From positions 1-64,000 of the forward strand of contig CALVUF010000005.1 in the NCBI GenBank assembly GCA_944363525.1: a DNA stretch of 64,000 nt, in the 5' to 3' direction. Below the pieces are notes generated by a model. The model ran no database searches. It saw only the letters and a list, made by a program, of their open reading frames with translations, and had not been told where the DNA came from. Position 1 is the stretch's first letter, and each line of letters begins with the position of its first letter. This stretch comes from an uncultured Bacilli bacterium. GTDB lineage: Bacteria > Bacillota_I > Bacilli_A > RFN20 > CAG-826. A program made the translations under genes and the position numbers. Below, piece after piece: positions 1-7,586 of this stretch.

Positions 1-45
1 AGGAGTTTGCCTGCCGTGCGCAGGAGAACTCCTGTTTTAATTTTG
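1..45 (+). terminator. Rho-independent terminator
   Basis: AGGAGTT near position 1 pairs with AACTCCT near position 28, and CCTGC pairs with GCAGG inside that stem. A T-rich run (GTTTTAATTTT) follows. It would end a plus-strand gene lying left of the window. Confidence 0.7.
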
Positions 46-93
46 CCTACATCCAAAAAAGCCCGATTTTATCGGACACATAATTTAATTTGA

Positions 94-1106
94 GGATACA
101 AGCAGTACGTCAACAAGCTGAAGATCTCCTACAAGAAGAAGGGGAAGGAGGCGTTCTCGCACGGCAACAAGGGGAAGGACAGGGCCTGGAAGACCGACCC
201 GGAGACCGAGGCGAGAATAGTAGCCCTTTATCGCGGCAAGTACGACGGCTTCAACTTCAGCCATTTCGTCGAGAAGCTCAACGAGGACGAGGGGATAAAA
301 TGCACCTACAGGACGGTGTATAGGATACTGACCGAAGCCGGCATCATATCTCCGAAGAAGCATAGGGCCGCCAAGGAGAGGGCCAAGCACCCGTCGAGGC
401 CGAGGAGGCAGGGCTTCGGCGAGCTGGTCCAGATCGACGCCAGCATCCACAACTGGTTCGGGGCCGCGCTCCACGGGGCGATCGACGACGCCGCCGGGAC
501 GGTCATGGGTCTATGGCTCGGCAAGGGGGAGACGCTGAGGGGATACTACGAGATGATGTGGCAGATCCTCGGGAAACACGGCATCCCCGAGGCGCTTTAC
601 GGCGATAGGGAGTCCATATTCTACTTCAAGAGGCTGTCGGGGAAGGAGCAGACGGTGGGCAGGAACGTCCACGCAAACTTCAAGAGGATGTGCCGGCAGC
701 TCGGCATAGAGCTCATAACCACGTCGTGCTCGCAGGCCAAGGGCCGGATAGAGAGGCTTTGGGGCGCCTTCCAGTCCCGGCTTATGTCCGAGCTTAGGCT
801 GAAGGGCATGAAGACCATAGAGGAGGCGAACCGGTACCTGCCGGAGTTCACCGCCGACTACAGCAGAAGGTTCGCGGCCAAGCCGGACATGGAGAAGTCG
901 CTCTTCGCCCCGGCCCCGTCGCCGAAGGATATAGACTTCTACCTCTCAACGGAGTTCCAGAGGGTGACGGACAACGGCTCGTCCTTCGCTTTCCAGGGGA
1001 AAAGCCCAAAAAGCCCGGCAGGCCGAAATACATCCCCGGCCCCGACCATCCATGGAGAAAGTTCGTCATCAAGAAGAAAAAGGGGCAGAAACAAATTACC
1101 GGATAA
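94..1106 (+). pseudogene. Truncated IS1202-like DDE transposase
   Basis: Frame 1 is open from just after a TGA at 91 and encodes a winged-helix-like segment followed by an integrase (rve) core. The DDE residues are visible as VQIDAS, YGDRES and GRIERLWG. The core wording (GAIDDAAGTV, then a GYYE-like motif) is typical of the IS1202/ISNCY group. There is no start codon or N-terminal DNA-binding part upstream, so the 5' end is missing. Near 1000-1010 the frame must shift: the family's usual C-terminal end (YIPGPDHPWR-like) reads in frame 3 and stops at 1104-1106. The gene is therefore truncated and frameshifted, and cannot encode a full transposase. Its GC content is clearly above that of its neighbours, which fits transfer. 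No terminal inverted repeats were found. Confidence 0.75.
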
Positions 1107-1108
1107 TG

Positions 1109-1207
1109 ACAAAACTAGATTGCCTCCGTATCATTTTCCTCGATGAACCGACTGACCATTTGGAAAATAAAAATCCAATCCTGCTTGGTTATGCTCTCGT
1201 CTTTTAA
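1109..1207 (+). pseudogene. ABC-type ATPase remnant (Walker B sliver)
   Basis: Reading frame 2 between the transposase remnant and the helicase gives TKLDCLRIIFLDEPTDHLEN, then about a dozen codons and a TAA at 1205. LDEPT-H-L is the Walker B/D-loop signature of ABC ATPases, with the flavour of ABC-F or DNA-repair ATPases. Only some 30 residues survive. The piece is probably the 3' scar of a gene destroyed by the insertion and deletion that left the IS remnant. It overlaps the first codons of the helicase in a different frame. Confidence 0.55.
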
Positions 1208-4073
1208 AAAGGCGAAGAAAGAGGCACGGCATTTTGATAATCCATCCCCCCAATTAAACGAGAGGGCCCGCCTCCTATTGAAAAGGATGGAATCTGATCC
1301 GTCGGTATTTCAGAAGTGGCTTGACAAGGCGGATGCCCTGAACCAATCGTTTGCCTCTCGGGAAGCGGAGATTAAATTCCTGAATCGAGAGATCACGATT
1401 CATCCGGTGGACGATTATATCCAAAACATCCATAAGGTCGATATTCTGGAGATCAGGAAACTGATCAAGCGATTTTCCGCTTATACGCATACGCCTAATT
1501 CACAATCGGCGATATATCTTAAGGAGTTAATTCAGTTTGAATCGGAATACGAATCGCGACTCGCTCAATTTGAATTAAGGAATCGTCTGCTTAGCAATAG
1601 GGCGGCAATCGACGAACGGACCGACTACATCAACCATTCCTCCGTCTCGTCTTTGATCGAAAGCGATGACCATGATCAATCGTTAATAAATAGCCACCAT
1701 ACCCTTTATTACGATTTCTCCGTTTTCCGCCCTTTAGCAGAGATCATAAAGGAACATAACGAGGCTTATATTCAAAAACATTTGGCGGATAAGATATTCG
1801 ATGATGTCGCTGGTCGGTCATTAGATGCCGCTCAAAGAGAAGCGGTCCTGACCGATGAGGATAGCACCCTGGTCATCGCGGCGGCTGGTTCGGGCAAAAC
1901 CTTGACTATCGCCGGGAAAGCCGCCTATTTGCTTAAAGCGGGTAATCTTGATCCGAGCAAGCTTCTTTTCCTCTCTTATTCCAAGAAATCGGCGACTGAC
2001 CTCGACGCAAGGCTAAAGAAAGTCGATCCCCGGCTTAGCGCTTCGACTTTTCATGCCTTGGGGCTAAAGATCATCAATGACGTCGAGGGGGCGACCCCGC
2101 CAGTGGAGGACCAATTCGAGGCCATCTTGCTCGATTACTTCCGCTCCGATATAAGGAAGGACAAGAAAGCCCTATGGGACTTTATCCTTTATTACGCCCT
2201 TTATCTGGGGGAGGATGCGGATAAACGGTATCAAAACATCGGAGACCTCTATGCCGAATTAAAGCTCAACCGGATAGTGACCCTTAAAGACGAGGTTGAA
2301 TATTTCACCGCTGAAGGAGAAGAGAAAAAGACCTTAAAAGGCGAACGGGTCAAATCCAACCAAGAGGCCCAGATCGCGAACTTTTATTTCCTTAACGGGA
2401 TCAATTACGAATACGAACGTCCTTATGAGAAGAAAACCTTGGGCAATAAAAGGCAATATCAGCCCGATTTCTACCTGACCGATTACCATCTTTACCATGA
2501 ACATTATGGGATCGATAAGGATGGCCGTTGCCGGTTTCTTGCTGGCGAGGGGGCCATTCGCTACGAGGAGGGCATCCGCTTCAAAAGGGGACTCCACGCC
2601 CATAACCATACCGCCTGCTTAGAAACCTATTCCTATCAGTTTGGCGAAGAGAACGTATTTGAGCATCTAAGGAAGCAGCTTGAAGGGCATGGGGTCAAGT
2701 TAAAACCGTTGGATAGCAAACGGCTAACCGCTATCTTGGAGGTTCTGCTCCACGATCGCCGATTGGCCTCTTTCATTAAAACCCTGCAATCCTTCGTCTC
2801 CCTTTATAAAGCTCGTTATGAGGACGAGAAGGGGTTCGATAACCTTTTCCCGTCCCTAAAAAGGCCAATTAGGGAAAAGCTATTCATTGAGATCGCCAAA
2901 AGGGCTTACCGTTACTATATGAACCGAATCCGCGAAGAAGGGAAGATCGATTTCGATGATATGATCAATCGCTCAATGCGGTTGCTCCCGGAATCCTCTT
3001 CTTTCCAATACACCCATATTATCGTCGATGAGTTCCAGGATATCTCCTATTCCCGGATGCGTTTTCTCCAAGCCCTTATTAAGCATGGGCATAGCCGGAT
3101 TTTTGCAGTGGGGGACGATTACCAATCGATCTATCGTTTCGCTGGCAGCGACTTATCCCTTTTCTATGGCTTCGATCGATACTTCGGCTATTCAGCGAGG
3201 AAAGTGATCAGCAAGACGTACCGCAATGGGGCGGAGCTGCAGAGAATCGCCTCTGACTTCGTTATGGCTAATCCCGCCCAGTTTGAGAAAGAGGTCATTT
3301 CCGATAAGCATTTGGAAAACCCAATCATGGTTATCTATTCTTACGAGGACAAGAAGGCGGCTTTCGACCGGGCGATGACCGATATTACTTTATTCGATCC
3401 CAATCCCCATGTTTTGTTATTGGTTCGGAACAATGCCGACTTCACTCCCTATGAACCGCTTTTCCATTATGTTAAAGGCCGGCTGGCGGCTAACGATTAT
3501 CCATCCGCCTCTTTCTCTTTGTCGACCGTCCATGGTTCCAAGGGACTAGAGGAGGATTACGTCATCGTCTTGGCTTGCGACTCCAGAATCAATGGATTCC
3601 CTAATTTGATGGAGGATGACCCGGTCTTGTCGCTTTTGCTAGGGGAGAAGGAACCTTTCCCTCTCGCTGAGGAAAGGCGGCTATTCTATGTCGCTTTAAC
3701 TCGGACGCGTCATAGCGTCTATCTCATCGCCGACGCTTATCGTCCGTCTGATTTTATTCAAGAATTACAAGGCGAGGTTCGCGAATTGAACCATCGGCCC
3801 GATGAGCCGGTTAATTATGGGCTTTGCCCCGACTGTGAATCCGGCAAACTCCGGCTGATCGAGAACAAAAAGGGGCAGCTGATGCTCTATTGCTCGAATT
3901 ACCCTTATTGCGATTACCACATCAACCACATAGAGAAGGTCCATTTCGACAAAAGGTGTCCTATCTGCGGCGATTTCCTCGTGACTCGGGAAAGCCATGG
4001 CCGCTATTTCCTTGGCTGTCATCGTTATCCAGAATGCAGTTACACTGCGCCTTATGCGAAAAAGAATCCGTAA
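1191..4073 (+). CDS. UvrD/HelD-like SF1 DNA helicase with C-terminal zinc ribbons
   Basis: This is a 3'-5' SF1A helicase of about 960 residues. The N-terminal ~200 residues are helical and charged. Motif I (AAAGSGKT) is near residue 230-240 and motif II (VDEFQD) near 610. The later motifs VHGSKGLE and YVALTRTR are present. An inserted segment (YQPDFYL..HLYHEHYGID) resembles the PD-(D/E)XK-like insert of helicase IV proteins. The last ~90 residues hold two four-cysteine ribbons (CPDC..CSNYPYC and CPIC..CHRYPEC) like those of topoisomerase I. I chose ATG 1191 because the upstream ATG 1143 lies inside the ABC remnant. No strong ribosome-binding site is visible. The gene is convergent with the five-gene operon and may be part of the same accessory region. 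The helicase call is firm; any role in defence is speculation. Confidence 0.9.
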   Translation: MLSSFKKAKKEARHFDNPSPQLNERARLLLKRMESDPSVFQKWLDKADALNQSFASREAEIKFLNREITIHPVDDYIQNIHKVDILEIRKLIKRFSAYTHTPNSQSAIYLKELIQFESEYESRLAQFELRNRLLSNRAAIDERTDYINHSSVSSLIESDDHDQSLINSHHTLYYDFSVFRPLAEIIKEHNEAYIQKHLADKIFDDVAGRSLDAAQREAVLTDEDSTLVIAAAGSGKTLTIAGKAAYLLKAGNLDPSKLLFLSYSKKSATDLDARLKKVDPRLSASTFHALGLKIINDVEGATPPVEDQFEAILLDYFRSDIRKDKKALWDFILYYALYLGEDADKRYQNIGDLYAELKLNRIVTLKDEVEYFTAEGEEKKTLKGERVKSNQEAQIANFYFLNGINYEYERPYEKKTLGNKRQYQPDFYLTDYHLYHEHYGIDKDGRCRFLAGEGAIRYEEGIRFKRGLHAHNHTACLETYSYQFGEENVFEHLRKQLEGHGVKLKPLDSKRLTAILEVLLHDRRLASFIKTLQSFVSLYKARYEDEKGFDNLFPSLKRPIREKLFIEIAKRAYRYYMNRIREEGKIDFDDMINRSMRLLPESSSFQYTHIIVDEFQDISYSRMRFLQALIKHGHSRIFAVGDDYQSIYRFAGSDLSLFYGFDRYFGYSARKVISKTYRNGAELQRIASDFVMANPAQFEKEVISDKHLENPIMVIYSYEDKKAAFDRAMTDITLFDPNPHVLLLVRNNADFTPYEPLFHYVKGRLAANDYPSASFSLSTVHGSKGLEEDYVIVLACDSRINGFPNLMEDDPVLSLLLGEKEPFPLAEERRLFYVALTRTRHSVYLIADAYRPSDFIQELQGEVRELNHRPDEPVNYGLCPDCESGKLRLIENKKGQLMLYCSNYPYCDYHINHIEKVHFDKRCPICGDFLVTRESHGRYFLGCHRYPECSYTAPYAKKNP

Positions 4074-4114
4074 GCTTTGGATTGGTTGGATTAAGCGTTG
4101 ATGGGTTGCGGCGC

Positions 4115-4666
4115 CTAATCCCCATTAATGAATATATAGTCCCCGACCTCGATCTCCTCTTTCTGGATTGGGGTATTGAAATAATCAAGGCAGTCGGAAT
4201 AACGATCGGTGATTGGAGTGATTTTCTTGTTCGTTGAACCGATCAGCAGTCGATTGCCATCCGGTTTATCGCAATCGAATGGGCCTTCCAACAAAAGGTC
4301 GACCGATTTCACTATTTCGAGTGGCAACTCCTCTTTGTAATGACCGGTGAACATGATGATGCCCAGGCCGAGTTTCCTGACTTCTTGGTTCAAAGATAAT
4401 AGTCCTTGTTGAAGAGTCGGCTCGCCGCCGCTTAAGGTGATGCCTTCGATATGGTAATTGCCTTGGGCTTCTTTGATTACGTCTAAAAGCTTTTCCGGCG
4501 ACATCAAATGATTGGGGACCAAAGGGATGAGCGATTGATTGCAGCATCCATGGCAATGGAGGTCGCATCCTTGAAACCAGATGCAAAGCCGTTCGTAAGG
4601 CCCCTCAAGTTTGGTTCGAAGCTTGATGTGGGCGACGTTGAACTTTGTCTTATTCGTCGAATTCAA
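4115..4666 (-). CDS. NrdG-like radical SAM protein, last gene of the five-gene operon
   Basis: The protein has 183 residues, the usual size of anaerobic ribonucleotide reductase activases. The radical SAM CxxxCxxC motif is C34, C38, C41 inside FQGCDLHCHGCC, and the SAM-binding SGGEP motif is at 79-83. It should bind a 4Fe-4S cluster and cleave S-adenosylmethionine. No nrdD (class III reductase) is in the window. Its 5' end overlaps the ClpB-like gene by 17 bp, so the two are translationally coupled. The context argues that it modifies or activates a partner from this operon rather than a reductase. Being an ordinary nrdG displaced from its partner is the alternative. Confidence 0.85.
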   Translation of the reverse strand: MNSTNKTKFNVAHIKLRTKLEGPYERLCIWFQGCDLHCHGCCNQSLIPLVPNHLMSPEKLLDVIKEAQGNYHIEGITLSGGEPTLQQGLLSLNQEVRKLGLGIIMFTGHYKEELPLEIVKSVDLLLEGPFDCDKPDGNRLLIGSTNKKITPITDRYSDCLDYFNTPIQKEEIEVGDYIFINGD

Positions 4667-6476
4667 AATCGAATCCCTTTCCTGATTTCAGGCTCACCAC
4701 GACCGAACTCCCCCGCATCGAGCGAAGATCCTCTTTGTTCTCAAATAGGAACATCGATAACGGCGTCAGCAATTGATCGTTCAAAGCGTTGAGGATATCC
4801 CGCCCGCCTTTGGTCGGATCGACGAACTTTAAGATGTAATTAAGACATGAGATCTCTTCTTCGAAGGTCAAGGAGAGGCGGAATTTCTCCTCGAGGGCCT
4901 TTTGGATCGGCTTCATCTTGGACTTGGCGATTCGATACATGAAATCCTGGCCCTGAATGAAGTTGAAGGGGACGATGGCGCTGTAGCCGATCCGACCTAA
5001 GAGCTCCGGCCTCTTCAATTCGTTGTTGAAGTAATTTTTGACGATGTCGATGAATTGCTCCGCGGTCTTTTGCTTATCGGGGGAGGGCAGAACCTCGCCG
5101 GCGCCAAGGTTGGAGGTGAAGATGATGATGGTGTCGGAGAAGTAGACGGTTTCGCCTTTGGAATCGGTGAGCCGCCCATCCTCGAGGATCTGGAGGAAGA
5201 TATCGAGGATTCGCGGATTGGGCTTGCAGGCCTTCTCAATCTCGTCGAAGAGAACGACGCTGAATGGATGTTCCTTGATGGCGTTGGTAAGCTGTCCGCC
5301 TTCTTCGTATCCGACGTATCCCGGCGCCGCCCCGATGAGTTTTTGGTCGCTGTTCTCCTGGGCGTATTCCGACATGTCGAAACGGATGCAAGCCTGCTCG
5401 TCGCCGAATAGGAATTGGGCCAAGGCTTTGGAGAGTTCGGTCTTGCCGACGCCGGTGGGGCCAACGAAGAAGAAGACGCCTTTGGGCATGGAACGCGACG
5501 AGGATTTATGGATTCCGGTTAGCCCCATATAGGCCTTAATGACGGTTTTCTCGATTTTGTCGATGGCTTCCTCTTGTCCAATGACCCGGCTTGATAAAAT
5601 CTGCTTGAGGTTCTTGACTTTTTGATAATCCAACTTTTCCCAAGGGTTATCCTTCTCGCCGTATTTGAAGAGGTAGAACAGCTTGTCGAAGGTCATATTC
5701 CTTTCTTTTCGCGACAGTTTGGCGAGTTGGATGATTTCCCGGTTGGTGAAATCATCGAGCATGTCGATGTAGGTCTGGAAGTCCGGGGCGTCAACGATGG
5801 TGTCGAACCCAGCCGGCAGTTTAAGGGCGAAGGCGTTTTCAATCGTTTTGATCAGCCTTTCCCTTTCCTTCCGATCGGGCTTTTGCAGGGTGACCAATTC
5901 GACCTCAGGATTTCCAGAATAGAAGGAAAGGGGGAGGGCGGAGGCTTTGTTGGTGATCATAATGACGGTGCTTTCGTTCACCTCCTCATCGAGATAGGTG
6001 ACTTTCCGATCTTTGAGCGACTTGCCGAGGAAGGTCAACTCCTGCTTTTCTTCCTCGGAAAGGCCGTTGGCCCCGAAGATGTATTCGCTCCAATTGAGGA
6101 TGAAGGCGACTTTTCGATGGGGGTCTTTGAGGTTGCGGAAGACGATGGGCATGATCTCCGATGGCGATTTGAAGAGCCCTTGGTTTTCCGGCTTGGTGGC
6201 CGGTTCGTCCTCGTCAAGGGAATACTCATCTCCTTCGACTTCTTGCTTGTCGACGATTTGGAGGGCATCGAGGTTGCCGCTGGCACCCTCGACCCGATCC
6301 CAATAGATGATGTCTTCGTAGCCGAGTTCCTTCAGCATCTTCTCTAGATACTGGCGAAGGGTTAAGACTTGTTTGCTCTCATCGAGGTAGACGTCGCCGA
6401 CGTTGCCATCGACAAGGACGCATTTCTTGATGCCGACGTTCCTTTTGATTTTGCTGAATCCGTTTTCTAGTGACAT
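4650..6476 (-). CDS. ClpB-like AAA+ unfoldase with a degenerate first AAA domain
   Basis: The protein has 608 residues. The C-terminal half is a Clp/HSP100 D2 ATPase: Walker A GPTGVGKT near 338, pore loop GYVGYEEGG near 385, Walker B VVLFDEIEKA near 410, sensor 1 TSNLGA and sensor 2 GGRDI near 557. The N-terminal ~280 residues look like an AAA fold without Walker A (FILNWSEYIF, then ITNKASALP, then a KPDRKERERLIK stretch), which I infer is a dead first ring. There is no Clp N-domain and no ClpP-binding IGF loop that I can see, so it probably remodels rather than degrades its substrate. A strong TAGGAGG site precedes ATG 6476, 12 nt after the previous stop. Its 3' end overlaps the radical SAM gene, pointing to a functional pair. 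Confidence 0.88.
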   Translation of the reverse strand: MSLENGFSKIKRNVGIKKCVLVDGNVGDVYLDESKQVLTLRQYLEKMLKELGYEDIIYWDRVEGASGNLDALQIVDKQEVEGDEYSLDEDEPATKPENQGLFKSPSEIMPIVFRNLKDPHRKVAFILNWSEYIFGANGLSEEEKQELTFLGKSLKDRKVTYLDEEVNESTVIMITNKASALPLSFYSGNPEVELVTLQKPDRKERERLIKTIENAFALKLPAGFDTIVDAPDFQTYIDMLDDFTNREIIQLAKLSRKERNMTFDKLFYLFKYGEKDNPWEKLDYQKVKNLKQILSSRVIGQEEAIDKIEKTVIKAYMGLTGIHKSSSRSMPKGVFFFVGPTGVGKTELSKALAQFLFGDEQACIRFDMSEYAQENSDQKLIGAAPGYVGYEEGGQLTNAIKEHPFSVVLFDEIEKACKPNPRILDIFLQILEDGRLTDSKGETVYFSDTIIIFTSNLGAGEVLPSPDKQKTAEQFIDIVKNYFNNELKRPELLGRIGYSAIVPFNFIQGQDFMYRIAKSKMKPIQKALEEKFRLSLTFEEEISCLNYILKFVDPTKGGRDILNALNDQLLTPLSMFLFENKEDLRSMRGSSVVVSLKSGKGFDFEFDE

Positions 6477-6488
6477 GGGGGAATCCTC

Positions 6489-7586
6489 CTAATTTCTTCC
6501 TTTGTTAACGTTCATATGCTGATATTTCTGCGTGGATATTTTATCGGGGTTGGACCAAATGACCTCTTGCTTTAGGACTTTGAGCCCATAGACGTTTTCC
6601 AAGTCATCCATGAAGGGCTGGATGTCCTTTTGGCAAGCCTGGCCCTCATAGCCTTCGAAGTGGTACATGAATTTACCGTTTAGGGAGATTTCGAATTCCG
6701 CTTGGCGTCCATCGGGCTTAAGGGCTAGGAGCTTGACGACGTTGCTCTTTCTATCGATTTTCAGATTGTCTTTGGTATTAATGACGAATCCGCGCCTTTT
6801 CAGAGCTTGGATGATGATCTTCAGCGTCTGCTTCCGGATTTTCTCATCGACGATTTCGGCCCGGGCTTTGCCGTGGATCTGATTTAGCTTATCGACGGAT
6901 AGCTCCCCATCGGTCAACTCGGCGATGGCCGTTTCCGGGACGCCGTTATCCTTAAGGGTTGCCTTTACGTTTAATAGAATCCGGTCCTTGTTGTCGTTTA
7001 GGGTCCGTTTTTCCTCTTCTTGCAGCTGCGCTTGGGCTTCTATCAGCAGTTCAGGAAAAGGCCGCCCTTTATTCTCGGGCTTAATGGCGAGGCGGTAGAC
7101 GCAGTCTTTGAGGGCGATGTCGTCGATGCCTTCTATCGCCGTTATGAGCCTTTCGTCGAGGTCCTCAATGTAATTCTCGCCGTAATCCAGCCGTTCGTTG
7201 GTCTTATTGGCGAAATCGATTAGCTGTTGCTGTATCAAGGAATGGACAACGTCGAGCTTCGCTCCGGTCAGCTCTTCGGCTAATTGCTGCAATTGTTTTG
7301 CCTTGGCCGTGATCTGGCTTTGGATGCCACGATCCGCGCTTCGGCCAAGAGCTTTGACGGTTTCCAGCTCGGTTTTGAACGCCTCGATACGGTTTTTCAG
7401 TCTCGTCTTTGAGTTCAGGAGTTTGCGTTCATAGTCCTTAACCAGTCGGCTTTCGAGCTTGCTGGCGGTTTGGTGCACGAATTCTAACTCCTTATCAATC
7501 TGGCAGAGGGAAGCGATGGCCGAATCGCATTCGGCTTGGAGCCTAATCGACAGCCCTTCGTAATTGATTGCGACTTGGTGACTCAT
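6489..7586 (-). CDS. Uncharacterised coiled-coil protein of the five-gene operon
   Basis: The protein has 365 residues and I recognise no family. Residues ~1-220 are strongly helical and rich in K, E, Q and L with heptad-like spacing. The C-terminal ~100 residues look like a small alpha/beta domain (a KRRGFVINTKD region and an EISLNGKFMYHFEGY region). There is no signal peptide or membrane segment. ATG 7586 overlaps the stop of the HEPN-like gene by an ATGA junction, so it is made in step with that protein. By position it could be a scaffold or adaptor between the helicase/HEPN proteins and the unfoldase. That role is inference only. Confidence 0.8.
   Translation of the reverse strand: MSHQVAINYEGLSIRLQAECDSAIASLCQIDKELEFVHQTASKLESRLVKDYERKLLNSKTRLKNRIEAFKTELETVKALGRSADRGIQSQITAKAKQLQQLAEELTGAKLDVVHSLIQQQLIDFANKTNERLDYGENYIEDLDERLITAIEGIDDIALKDCVYRLAIKPENKGRPFPELLIEAQAQLQEEEKRTLNDNKDRILLNVKATLKDNGVPETAIAELTDGELSVDKLNQIHGKARAEIVDEKIRKQTLKIIIQALKRRGFVINTKDNLKIDRKSNVVKLLALKPDGRQAEFEISLNGKFMYHFEGYEGQACQKDIQPFMDDLENVYGLKVLKQEVIWSNPDKISTQKYQHMNVNKGRN

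Noticed and set aside
4115-4666. Plain annotation as class III ribonucleotide reductase activase (nrdG)
   Set aside because: The motifs fit, but no nrdD is nearby and the gene overlaps an unfoldase gene. I kept the neutral name NrdG-like.
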